From: Nomia melanderi
Lineage: Eukaryota; Arthropoda; Insecta; Hymenoptera; Halictidae
Reading direction: 5' to 3'
NCBI RefSeq assembly: GCF_051020985.1
Contig: NC_135010.1
Coordinates: forward strand, 122,001-186,000
DNA length: 64,000 nucleotides
Below are positions 1-13,700 of the stretch, in pieces. The position numbers and the translations under genes are program-made. Below the pieces are notes generated by a model that was given only the letters and a program-made list of their open reading frames with translations, was not told the DNA's origin and did no database searches. The first letter of the stretch is position 1. Every line of letters begins with the position of its first letter.

Positions 1-592
1 TACCAGCAATACCGGCGACACTTATTTCGCTTCCGCGTCGATTACCGCTTGCGAATATACTCGACCTTGAGGAGTCCGACTTCTGTAAGTATGCAGAATG
101 TCTCGCGGAAGGGAAAAAATCGGAATTTTCACGGCGAAAAGCACGTGCAAAAGCGCTGGATGTATTGCCAAGCTTTGAATCGCTTTCTTGTCGTCTATGA
201 ACCAGCTTTAATTGTTGTTGCTTTTGATGATGATGTTGCTGCTGCTGTTGCTGCTGTTGCTGTTGTTGCTGTTGTTGTTGCTGTTGCTGTTGTTGTTGCT
301 GTTGCTGATGTTGTTGTTGCTGCTGCTGCTGATGGTTTTCGTATCTCCTACGCGATAACTGCTCCTGTCTCTTCAATGTTTTTTCGGTAGACGACGAAGA
401 AAGATCCTCGCTACCAAATTTATTCGTATCAGCCACCTCTTGCGAATGATCTTGCTTCATCTTATCCAACCTTTCGTTAAAACCTTGGAAGAAGCGGGTA
501 AAGTCCCACTCCTTCAGGAGGAGCTGCTCATCCGCCTCGGAGCGCCGGTTGCTGCCAGCCGTAGCGCGATCGTCTGACATCTGACTAAGTTT
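1..592 (-). CDS. msn: msn exon: poly-glutamine exon, continues past window edge
   Basis: Open on the minus strand from acceptor CCCTAG (593-598) to base 1. It encodes KLSQMSDDRATAGSNRRSEA, then EWDFTRFFQGFNERLDKMKQ, TEKTLKRQEQLSRRRYENH, a long Gln tract (about 205-330, mixed CAG/CAA with a few His) and RRENSDFFPSARHSAYLQKS. RRENSDFFP is typical of the family just before the C-terminal region. An ATG at MSDDRA could serve an alternative promoter, but the exon reads in frame from the upstream splice. The plus-strand Ala/Val-rich reading over this stretch is a shadow of the CAG/CAA repeat. Confidence 0.92.
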
Positions 593-1700
593 CTAGGGAG
601 CGCGCACGAGAATAATAATATGGTAACAAAAAAAAAGGAAAAAAAAATATACACAAAAGCGAGGAAAAGAAATTGCGTGCGACGATACATAACGTGTGAT
701 AGCTGTGATGGCAGTGCAATGCAATAATTGCAGTTATATGTAATAATATTTGCGGTGATGAAATTATAATAATGTTATGTCGTAAGTTTCGTATTTTTTA
801 ATTACTATTTTTGACGTTATCATAAATATATCATGGATTAAATTGTTCAAAATGGACACCAGTCATACGGATCATAGAAATTCTTGTTTTAATTAAACTT
901 ATCCCCTTTCTTCTATTGCCACTGGTGTACGAGTTATTCTAGCACAGCACAAACGAAAGATCAGTTTACTAACGAAAAGTATTTATTACTACGGTTTATT
1001 GCCTTATCAAATAATTCCGTTGTTTTTTTAATTCGTAAAATGCACGTTTTCATTATTTTCAGCAAACTAGACGTATAAATGTACTTGAACGCTATTTCAA
1101 TAGCCGCGTTCGAGTCAATTCTTAAATTGAGATTAAATTATACTTTTGATATACATATATATATATTTTATACTATGGTGCATGTCCTTTAAATAAAATC
1201 TGTTGTTTTTTTCGAGGGTTTAATTTTTCAATGTGTCATTATAATGTCACCAACGCAATAGTAAAACCTATGATGACAAGTACTCATTAATTGTGTACAA
1301 CTGTGCAGGAATGTATTGTGTGACAGCAAATGTACAGTCAACGCACCAGGATGCCTCGTAATTGCACAAGATTCAATTACAACGATAACTTGTAATGAAT
1401 AATTAGAACACAGATAAACAAATATTAGACTTATCTCTGAATATCAATAAACATACAAGTAGATATGTACGTAAAAAGAATAAATATACAATGTAGTCGC
1501 TTGTATTTCCTTTATTCAATGAGATACTTATTTCTTAAAAATTTATGAAGAGGAAAAGAATAAAGAAGAACACAGCGACTCCTCTATCGAAACATAATTA
1601 AGTAATAGGAAACGAAGAGAGAGAGAGAGGGGGTAGTGGGAGAGGGAGAGGGGTTGGAGAGGGAGAGAGAGGGAGAGAGAGAGAGGGGGAGAGAGAGAGG

Positions 1701-1794
<94 letters not shown>

Positions 1795-4700
1795 ACATAG
1801 AGGTACACTGTGTAAACATATCGATTCATATAATTGTCAATGCACATCGATAGATCTCATTTGATATACGAAAACGACAGTGTAAGAATGAGATTAAAAA
1901 TATAAATGTCAACTTGCGAAACGTACGTAGAAAAAGTACTTACCCGTTTCATGACTAGGGTACGGTCTGATTCTTCCTCGTCGGGAGTTGGTGGAAGTGG
2001 TCTGTTGGGTGCACCGCCTAGAAAGATTATTCAAAATTATAAATCGCGAACAAAAACTGTTATAGAATCTGGAATCACTTATATAATTATTGCAAGATAA
2101 ATCTTTTTCAAATCTTCATAACTACTTTATTTTCTAACAACGAAGAATCGTTGGAAATGTTATTTGAAAAGATATTTCTAGTTGAAGTTGTCGGTTTACG
2201 TCACAAAGACATACGATTGGAGCAAACATTAACGTTATATATTTTGTGCTTGTAAAAACTGCTCAATTTCGCGTTAAATTCACTGCAAAAGGCTTTAATG
2301 AAATCAATGGGTTCGATGCTGTGATTTCTTCTTATGTTAATGATAATTAAAAAATAATTTTAAAACTTAGAAAGTATATTTCTAAGATGACTGACGTACT
2401 ATTTTAAGGGAAGATTGTACACGAAGAAATTAAAATAAAACAATAGCTAAATACACATTGTTTTTCGGTTCCTGTTCTGATGTCTGAAAAGTTCCATCTT
2501 TGAAAAGTTCCTTCTATGTGAATATGGTAAAGAAATAAAAACAGTTTCTACATACGGGGTAATTCTTACAATTAGAACGGTTTATATTTCAAAAATGGAA
2601 AGTGCTGAAAGCAAATTGTAGAGGAAAAGGTTAAATGGTGTGGGAGAATTTGCGTTTCTACAGGCTTACGTTTTTTATAAACGCAAAGGTGCACTTAAGG
2701 AATGCAAACGTACTTTTTTCCTAAATTGAATTATTTTTTCTTCCTACTGCAGATCGATTCGTAATAGTAGTTTGTTTAAAAAATTATTAGATTGCAATGA
2801 TAAAGAAATTAACGATTTATGAGATATTTCGAAATACCTTATAAATTTTTGTACAGAAGATTAAGATTTTCAAAGGTTTTGTAATATGTCCCCTTGTGTT
2901 TTTCATAATGTATTTAACGAAACGTGTAATTTATGCAGAAAATGAAATACCTTACAAATTATTGATTTTTTCTTACATTGCATAAGTATTGATATTTTGC
3001 TTTTGCGTATACTCTTGTAATGGACTAACCTACATGCAAAAAAGCAAATATAATTCAATTTGGAGCAAATTTACATTTGCATTTCTTATGGGATCGTATT
3101 ATTTATTTAAAAAGTAAGCCTATAGAAAAATATATCCTGCCACGACATTCAACTTTTTTCTATAACTTTTTTTGGAACTTACAATTTTTGAAACATAATC
3201 TGTCTTAACTGCGAGAGTTGTCGTATATGTACCCAATAAAACTGAATATTTTGCTGCAAGCTGATTTTGTGCCATACAGAAAGGTATCAGGAGCAATAGT
3301 ATAAAGATAAGAAAGTAATCATAAAGTTTATTCCCTGCATTACGATTCTGTTCTGACCTGCTGCTTTCCTATTACGTCATCGCGCATGTGTATATAGGGT
3401 ACCTCAACTATGTATGGTGGTAAGTGTATATTATATCTAATTAAACTTGTAGTGAACATTTTTAATTGGATTTGATACATATGAACATTATTTCTCTCCC
3501 TTGAGGGGGTATTCTAGTTTGAAATTACATGTTTTGAATTGGTTGCCATGATATTTACAAATTTATCGCACTGACCGAGCTCAAATTTTGCTATCGTCGG
3601 TACTTTGGTCATGCAAAATATATTTCTTCTGACTTCTACGATTATTTAAATATAAAAAAGAGCACGAAAAAACGGAACTTAAAATTCATAGCGTCGCTAT
3701 CTTTTCGACGTGCAATATATTACTTTCCTTTTGATACCAGCAATGGTCACATTCATAATGCTTGAAAATCAATTGGATTTGTTTATTCAAGATGAGTAAT
3801 ACAGCTCAAACCAGCAATTTACAGTTTTTCATATACAACTTCGATGTGCTCTATGGCAACCATTTTGAAATGTTGTTCAATAAAACATGTATAATTATTC
3901 TTCAAAGGCACGTAAAAATTATACCGCACACGTTTATGCTAATAACTTTTAATTAATTTTCATAAGGAATAATTCGTAAGGAAACGTAAAAACCACCCGT
4001 CGCATTATAATAACCCCTTAAGGAGAAGTAATTAATATCATTAATATTTCATCTTCAGGGTTAAGGTAAATTAATAATGAATAAAAATTGCTTTGCTTTC
4101 CTCTAAGTCACTAAATAATTCACGGGACATAAGGTGATATAGACATATAAGGAAATGCATAAAAGTATACATTACGCCTTATCTAATTAACTACAATTCC
4201 AAGATCTTTAAAGAAGAAATAAAACGCGTGTTTGTAGTTACGACAAAACTATGAGACAGTTTTTATTAAGTGGGCATAGTGAACAATGTGAAGAAAGTTT
4301 TCATTAAGAAACAGACAATGTGTGACATTAATTGAATAACTAAATAGTGCAATATTATAAATAACTAAATGAATCTCATGTTTCCAATGGAAGAAAGCTA
4401 GAGGAAGTTGAAATTAATTTAATTAGCTTAGGAAGGAGCCGAAGTACGATCTACAATTATCTAAAAAGTAGTAAAGGAAAACAATGCAGTAAAGACAGTA
4501 TTGACCAAAGGAAAGTTTAAAATTAGTAAATGTCATTATAGGTATTAAGAACTTCTGTATTTTGAATTTACCGCCATGTTGGAATTACAGGTTTGTTCTT
4601 GGGACCAACTTTACTATATACTACATACAGTACCGGCTAAAAGAAGTTTACAAGATAAGAAAAAATAAAAACCGCCCTATCCCGGCGAACATTCCATGTC

Positions 4701-7700
4701 GAAAATTTCATTATTTGGTTTTTCCAAAAGGAAGAAGTCAGATTGCCTGTTCAATTGCAAAGTTTTAACAGGATAAAATAATTTTTGTTCCTTTAATGGT
4801 TCATATTACCGTCGACGTTAATGTTTTGAAAGTATTCAATGCAGAGCGACGGTGTGCGAGAGCACCGAACATACTATTAAAAACATTATTCCTTTTAATG
4901 CGTATATTTTGATTTGTTCACAATTCATTTTTATACGTCATTTACGACTTCATAGTCATACGAGTAAAACCTTACAATATATTTTTTTAATATTTGCTAG
5001 TTACAAAGTAATGCGCCTTTTTTAAGTAGAATCTCATTTTTTCATGACTTCATCTTAATTTTTAATTTTTATTGCAAAATGATATGACGATTTGACAAGA
5101 GTGTCATTTGTATGTTAAAATAGGGACTATAATAAATAATTTCGAATATTTTAAAATTTTTACGAAACTCTTAACAATGATAAATCAGGTCTGATCATAA
5201 AAAGTCCATATTATCGATCACCTTAGTGAAAAACCATATTGCCGACAGAAGGTTGCATACCAATGTTAACAGTATAAACAACATTACATGTAGCAGCGAA
5301 GAAATACACATGTTATTTAATGGCAAAATGAAACTAATGGAAAGCAAAACGGACAGAAGTAAGTTGAATCTCTTTACTCAATAATGTTTTTTACGTATCT
5401 GCGTGTTTACTAACTTATTAAACATTTTTCTAACACTTTGTGGATCTTCCTTGATTATTTATGACGGTTTGTAAATTTTCTAGCATATCTATCAGAGGAT
5501 CGTACTAGTTTTCTTCTAGTGGTTCCCGAAAAATAGTCCTATTTTTGCGAGCATGAAATGGTATATTATTGTAAAGAATATTTTTTATCAAATTTAGATC
5601 AACCGGCTGAGGTGACCAATTAATATGTTATTTTGCATTTTAGCATCGTTTAAACATGTTTAAATGTTTATAATGTTATTAAAATTTAAATTATTGTGTT
5701 CAGGAAGGTACATAGTTTCATAATCTATATAAAAAATTTTCGTAATTAAGACACAGCAGATGTTCGAAGTTAATCAATTGTGTCTTTTTCAAAATAAATT
5801 TTCTCAGAAACTGTGATGGATAAAAGCGGATTGCATGTTTAAATTTAGCATACGAAATACTAGTAAGATTTCCGATTAAATCTTCTGTAGCAAAAATCTT
5901 GTTAGCCAGTGTAATCGATATTTCATGTCCAATTGTATTTTCTTTAAACGTTAGTTCGCTATTTTTAACCCTGATCGTTAAATTTCTAACGTCTATGGAT
6001 TTCCTACTCGTTGCACCCGTTTGTACAAAAAACCGTGAATGCAAATATTAATATAATAATCAACAATCGAAAAAACAATACATTGCTTGCTCCTAACATT
6101 TGATAATATTCATAACATGTTTTCTTTCGTATAAAAAGTTTTAAACTTACTATCGTCCTTCTTAATTACAGCATAAAATCCATTAAATCTATATTTTACG
6201 AATGTAAGAGAAGCAGTAAATAAGTATCTGCGTGGTGTAGATAGAATTTGATCTCAAGAACTGACCTGGAATTTCAATATGCCGGGAAATTCAAAATATA
6301 GAAGTTATAAATACCTATAATGCTTCTTACTAATTTTAAACTCTTTTTAAAACAATACTTAGCTGCTCTTTCTATAAACCCGTACATATACCTACATACT
6401 GAACTATTTGAAACGAAAGATGCAGCGGTAATATTAAAAATTGTATAAAATTGACGTGAATTATAAGAATCAAAGTTTGGCAGAACTTTCTCCACCGATA
6501 AAACTAATAGACGATACTAATACGAGTAAGTCCAGTTTTCTCAGAGTGGGTATACAGGAACGCCATGCTTTTAAAAACCATGTCTACTCATATCACTTTC
6601 TATTATTTTTGTCACAGGAGAAAGTTGTTCAAAACATCAATACTTACAACATACGTCAATTTCATTAAAATCGGCGTTATTATCGCATTTTGTATCTTAA
6701 ACAATTCCGTCGGCATGCCTCTTGGTTTATAGAAAAAGCAGGTAAGCAGTTGCTCCATTCTAACATCATACCCTCTCAAAGACGTATACATACAGGGTGT
6801 TTCGAAATTGTAGTACAACAAATGATAGGACGTATAGAACTCACCAAAACTGACAAGGAAAGGTATTTAACCCGGAAATTCAAAAAATTACAATACTTTG
6901 TGTGTAAGTAGAGTAAATCAAGCCTAATACATTGTAATTTTTTCGTACCGAATTTCACTCTGAAGGGGTGAAACCACCCCTAGAAAAAGATACAAATTTT
7001 TCTTTCCCGTGGATTATTTTGAAAACGGTAAGTGATCGCGAAAAAAAGTTTCAATAGAAAATACATTGTTTTTTCACGTCTATAGAATTGCAAAATAGAA
7101 TTTTTAAAAAAGTTTAAATTTTATTTTGCAATTTTATAGAGGTAAAGGTGAAGTTATCGATGTTCTTAGCTTAAAGTTTTGAACAACTTTATCCTTTGTA
7201 TGCTGTCAATGGGCGGGTTTAGTTTCCGAGATAATCGCAAAAAACTTTTGCGATTACTACACTCAACGTTTTTTAAAAAATTGAACCTATTTTTATCTCG
7301 GACACTTAAAATTTCGGCCTATGTTCTCTACCGTTTTCACTCGGTTTACCGAGTTGCATACGCCCTCTCATTTGTCCGCCGTTATTTCCAAGCACATACG
7401 TCACACGAGTGTTACGCGATGATACTAAGGGTTAGTATCTTGAAAAGTAATAAATATTAAAAATTAAAATTTCACATTTTAGACCCATCCTCTCTCCATA
7501 CCCAACCTTCAGAATTTCAACTCGATGGACTGCCGGTGCCGTTGAGAAAAATACTTAAGTGATTTTCATACATACACGGTGATATAAAAAATTAGTATTT
7601 ATAACTTGTAGGCTAGAACCGCCTAGAACTATAACAACCCTTATCACTCCGAGAATATTATAGAATGATTTTTAGCCAACTTCAAACATGCAATAATAAT

Positions 7701-10700
7701 AAAATTGCAAAATTCTAGCAGTGATACTGCCAGCTGAAGGAAAACGCTAGCTTTAGCTTGGCAGTATTACTGCCGGTTGGCGTGACAGGGATTAATAATA
7801 CTAATCAAACTCTAATATGGACCGAAAAATTATATTTTTAAAGTTATAAAGAATTATTTCCGTCAATCGAAATGACTAATTTTCTCACTTCCAAAGTATC
7901 GTGCCATATGAACACAATGAATTATCTGTCTCTCTTTTTTATGCTCGTATAATAACACAGGATTATCATGAGTGTAATATTATTATTACCAGGTAAAAAA
8001 GAAATAACAAAGGATAATCCATTATTCTCATACTGTATGATAACTTCAGAACCGAGGAAATCAATCGTTTTAACTGGTACAAAAATTGTTTGTATCGTTA
8101 GAAATATTAATTTTTCAACTCGTAAGGTAAAGTACGTAGTAAACAGGAATAAAGAAATATCCACTTAAAACTAAAAAGTTTTACTTTAATTTTAAGTTAT
8201 TCCTGTATTAAACTGATATCCAGTTTTCGATAACAAGAATCGCGTTACAGCGAGCTATGGAATACATAATTAGAGCTTACTTCGAATTCGAGAAAAAGTC
8301 ACGTTATATCACATCAGCGTTAAACGTTGAAACAGCGTTAAACGAGCTTGTGTTGTAGGAATCACGGGGCGAATAAAATCAACATAAGAATATTGACTAT
8401 ATTTGTTACGTAATTATAGAAATCAGCATGCTGACTGACCATATTATTTCATACACTTCTTCATTTTCAATTGTTTCAAACTGTTATTTATCACCAGCAC
8501 GTGTTTAATATACTTCAGATTATTATATTGTATTTTGTTCATTTATCGCATTCACTTTAGATTCGGATCAAATCGGGCAGGGCGAATCGGATTTCCGTTT
8601 TCCTCAATTTTCTGTCTATGATTATAAATATCATGATTATTTACATATAAATGTAGAAAACAGACAAATTAGGGATCACGAAGCTGAGAAACAATAAACA
8701 GTACAATCATAAGAGTTAACTCGAAAGAACTGACCATACGTCATCAAGCTCCTTGAATTTATCGCATATAATATATATATACCTTGTACAATCCTACAAA
8801 GACGATTCACTTGTTGTATAATTAAAATAACCAATTTCACATTAGACATCACTTGTCAATAAAATGTTACCTTTTGAAAAACATCAAAGAAGCCTAAAAA
8901 CATCATTAAAACCTAGGCCAAAGAAGGACACTTTAAGAAAATAATGAAGACTAATAGAACGTATGAATTACTAACATAAATATAAGATCTTCCAAAGAAT
9001 AATACTGCATTTATTGCAACAAAAAATTTATCCATCCATTTTCAAAAGATTGGGTTGAATGCAATCTTTGCGAAGAATCATGTCACGAAATCGGTACCAA
9101 TAGATGTGGTGTTAAAAGATAGTATATTTGCGACAAATATGGCAATAATTGATTTTATTATTATTAAATTGTGTAATTTTTGAGGAAACAAAAATGTCTT
9201 TTTAGATTCCGGAATGATCAGCGAAAAACTAATAGTTAAAACTTAGAATGAAACATTTTTTTTTATAAATTTCTTTTTAATACACATTCAGCTTCAATAT
9301 CAGTAAAAAAACATTATTGAAAAACTTAAAAACCTTCCTTTTATAAGCAAAAAAACTGAAAAGTGAGAAATATCCGATTCACCCCGGGATATTTGGACGA
9401 ATTGGATGTTTCCCACTTTTCAGTTTTTTGCTTGCAAAACAAAGATTTTTAAGTAATTTAATACCTTTTTTTTTTCTAATACTAAAGCTGAATGTCTATT
9501 AATAAGAAATCTACGACAAAAAATGTTGATTCTAAGTTTTAATTATTAGTTTCTCGCTGATAAATCTGAACTGATCCGATTCGCCTCAGTTTACTCTACA
9601 AGGAAAAGATAAATTACACTTTAGTTAGGACGTAACTTATTTCTAAACCTCTCATTATTCATTCGATTCCCGATCATGAGAAACGTTGACGCGCTTTAGA
9701 AGAAACTGTCGGTCTTCTCTTTTCAATCAGTCAATCGTAAACTGGATTGCGTCAATTGCTGTAAAATGTCCGGATTTTGTTTCTAATAAGTATAATTCTT
9801 GACTTCCGTAACATAGTAACTTGTCTTGTTCATCGTACAGTGATGCTTGCTTAAATTCCACAGAAATCTGCTGAGCTTAATTCGACTGTACTATTCCTAC
9901 TTTTTTGCCATTACTGACTTCATGATCCCAGTACAGTTGATTACTCCATGATCCCAACCGGTCGGTGTCTGAAACGGGTAGAGAGGCAAGGGGGACGTCC
10001 AACTCGCGGCGCTCGATTCGGTAGTAATGGCGGAATTAATTTCGACACGTCTTTGTTACTGGCAGAGCGGCGAGTTTAGATGGAGCGTGCGGCTGAATCC
10101 CCTTGCCTCTCTACCCGTTTCAAGTGCTGGCCGGCCGGGATCATGTGAGTAACCAACTGTACACAGAGACAGAAAATGAATACAATGAGGGGAAGAAACA
10201 GACACAGGCCAAAGAGACGTCGTACGCGTCAAGTATAGACACGCAATGAAGAAAATTTCAATTGCGATAATTTTAACCATAACTTCTCAATCGTAATACC
10301 AATGGAACAATGAGATTCTTGTCACTAAAATGCGTCCAAACACGACGGTAATTGATCTAGTTTTATCAATTTGGGACAAATGAACCTTTAATTTCATTAA
10401 TTCGGTAAAACTAGTCCGATTTCCATCGTATGATGGAACTCATTTTACGTTGAACTCATTTTAATCACAATAATTTGAGAAATTCACTGGCGCTAAATTT
10501 GAGAAGGTATGGTTAAAATTACTGCAATTGAAATTTTCTTCGTTACATTTTCATATTTGACGCGTACGGCATCGCTTCGAGGTCTCGCGTCTCGATCCTC
10601 GATGCTTGAAGGACTGTGTCTATTCCGCTTTTACTCACTATATCAATTCTCTGCTTTTGTTAGGCTATGCTTAAGTCAATTTCTGGAAGCGGATAGTTTC

Positions 10701-13700
10701 CTCCTGTTTTTTTTTGTTTAAATTTCACTCCTGGAACCCGAAATTGTAGAATTTAAGCGAGCATTATTGTAGTGATTTCCGATTTCGGTATTTCCACTAG
10801 ATTTATTAATTCCAGTAAACACAATGGACGCGAATACACATTATTAAATCTTGTTCGTGAAAGTTAAAAGAAATTCTGTGTGAAGTCCTACCTTTAGGCT
10901 TACCTTGATGATGAGAGTTCTGGGCATTATGCGAAGACATCGACGATGAATCTGTAGACGGTCTGAAAGGAGAAAATTCGGGTCTGCAGCAACGGATATA
11001 GAAATGCAGAGACGTGATGGCGCACGAGGTACATGGAATGCGTTGCGTACGTTGTGTGGCGATGCGACGAGGACGACGATGCGAAGCAATGTATGGAAGC
11101 GTAATGAAAGATGAAACGGACTGACATTAATATGATTAATTCAAAAACCATGTATAAATTATATTATAATTAAATAACCATAATCATGTTACACTTTTCG
11201 TTAGATTATTCTATTACATTTAGTGATTATAATTACATTTATATAAGTCAGTAGGTCGTATCAGAAGATATGCGTTTTTTGAAGGTTAAGTAAATCATCA
11301 TTTTTATAAGAAAGTGTTAAGTTTCTCTGATAAATATAATTATAAAGTGAGTTTCGTCTATTTTGATAAGTACTTTTACGAAATCCCTTTCTTCAAATTG
11401 CATTACGTGCACTTATTCTTCAACAAATTCCATTTCTGTTCACTTTCAGTCCCCTAAAATCAGCCAAAGTGTTTTCTCTGGAACATAAGGAATAGTCGTC
11501 CTCCATGTGAAGGATTTGACCAACCCATGTACTAAACTATTGTGCACAAATAATAGGGCGTGTGCAACTTACTAAACTCAGTAAAAAAAACTCCAGTGAA
11601 CATGGGTCCAAAACTCAATAGTCTCCGAGATAAAATTAAGTTTCCCTAAACGTATCAATGATACGAATAAATATGTCAAACAAACGTTACAGGGTATGAA
11701 ATACTACATGTCACATCCGAAGGTATTCGACCGTGACGTGACCTCGAAGAGTCTTGCAAAAGGTCACGTCACAATTCCTAAATAGAACCCCATATTTTCA
11801 TATTCGATATTTTTAAAGCCAACATTCAGACGTTTCCAAATCAAAGACATGAAATTTTTCCTGCCAGCCATTGTCAGGATATCAGCACCCAAAATTGTCG
11901 ATTCGTCAGTAGCGATGGTAGCTGAGTATATTCTAATCTCGCTACATTATGACGTGTTAAAAGTTTCGGTGCAGACAATAATTTTTAATCAAGTTGACAT
12001 TCCTTTGGAATTTCGTGACAGGACTTTAAGGAATTGCCCGTAATTTAAATTATCTACCATTCACTACGCAGAGACAACTCCTTTTAGGTCACCCTTCCCC
12101 TTATTTTGTCCATATTTAGTGGGATCGTTTAAAAAATTCAAAACAACTTTATGGGATCGCCCGAGCCTGTGTGCAATTTCTCAAATTCAAATTTCGGCAT
12201 CTCTATACGTTAAAATTGCACCTTGTTCTTGTTTGCTGAAAAACTTTGTGATTAGTTACAATTTTGCAATAGAAAATCATGAAAAACATTAAGAACTGAA
12301 GATGGTGATATAGTTCTGTACCAATAGAAAACTATTTTTTTATTATATTACAATATCTATGTAACCAAGTTCAATGTGCTTCATCGGAATATGATTATTT
12401 ACAATGTTTTTCGTTTAGTACATTTGGTTTTGAGGAATTATTTTTTTAAAATATCAATTGTATAACACAACAAAGTATTAACCGAGAAATCTCTTCGTTA
12501 GATGAGAAAATGTACATCGGTTACATGGGAATAAAATATAATTTTATTTTGTATTGAGTACAATAGAATATATTATACACTGATCATTTGTTTTTCTAAG
12601 AAAAACGATTTATTGACAACCGCCCCTACATAAATTGAAGATGTTTCTCAACCGAATGGTTGGATGTATAGCAATTTTTGAAGTTAGTAAAACTCCAGTT
12701 ATAATGGAATATTTTAGATAATTATAATAATCACAAAATTATAAATATCACTGATTTTTATGGAAACAATAATATTCATCTTGTTAATTTATCATTATAA
12801 ACGAGTTATAAATTACAAGCACTCGACAGAACTGTTATAAAACAATTAAAAAAGTAATCACCCATTATGAGTGATGTAACATGTACTGTGGGTAACAGAA
12901 GTTTTCGAACGCTAATACATTGTTCATAGTTTTTATACATCTTCGCCAATAATGTAAATACTGCTACTAAATGAAAGCACTCTCACGTCAAGCTATTATT
13001 TCATTAACAACAGCATAGAAGTGTACGATATAATATTCAAAATGAGTCTGAAAAACACAAAAGTATGAACGAGAAACTATCCTTCGGCTGCACAAGGATG
13101 CGAAATCATATAGTGAGATAGCAAAAATTGTAAATAGAAGTCTACGGTACAATATGTCATAAGAAAATCAAAAACTGAAGAAACAATTGTGAATAAAGCT
13201 TGTTTCTTTGAAGAAAACTAAATACAGAATTGGACATGCAAAACGTACGCCCAACAGTAAAAGACAGTGGTTCAGTCATGGTGTGGGATTGCATGGCGGC
13301 TAGTGATGCGGATAATTTAGCATTTATTGACGGAATACTCGATAAATATAAATATCTAAGTATTGTAAAGAACAATCTTAAAGATAGTGCCCATAAGTTG
13401 GGATTGTTAAAAGACTTTTACTTTCAACAGGACAACGATCCTAAACATACAGCGAGGATCGTGAAAAAATGGATCGTATACAGTATATCCCATGTTAAAT
13501 ACGCCACCCCACAGTTCAGACATAAATCCCATTGAAAATTAATGGGCTGAAGTAGGCAACAAAATTTAATAAATTTCTAATATCTTTAAAGCAGACGCTT
13601 AAGGGAAAAAATCTGGAAATATGGAATTCCATCGACTGTAATTTTACCAAATCACTGGTTCACAATATGAAACGTCGATTAAAACAAAGTATTATCACCA

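Larger units (their letters stand above)
2018..10903 (-). other. msn: msn intron (8.9 kb)
   Basis: Intron between exons 10904-10962 and 1944-2017. It holds a possible Tc1 remnant (4385-4800), a block repeated at 50578-50770 (6895-7090), a copy of another interspersed repeat (7180-7470), a possible small MITE (7650-7790), a long foldback (9205-9590), a second foldback (9931-10162) and an inverted pair (10198-10600). In 2018-4384, 4801-6894 and 7791-9204 I see only AT-rich sequence with short chance ORFs. Confidence 0.8.

Noticed and set aside
49..390. Plus-strand 113-codon ORF rich in Ala and Val
   Set aside because: It is the antisense of the CAG/CAA tract in the msn exon; the GCT/GTT codons are a by-product.
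1584..1847. Ser-Leu repeat ORF
   Set aside because: Translation of a (GA)n microsatellite.
10056..10721. Two similar short ORFs (MVKIIAIEIFF, MVKITAIEIFF) as a gene family
   Set aside because: They are arms of one inverted DNA repeat; similarity reflects duplication.
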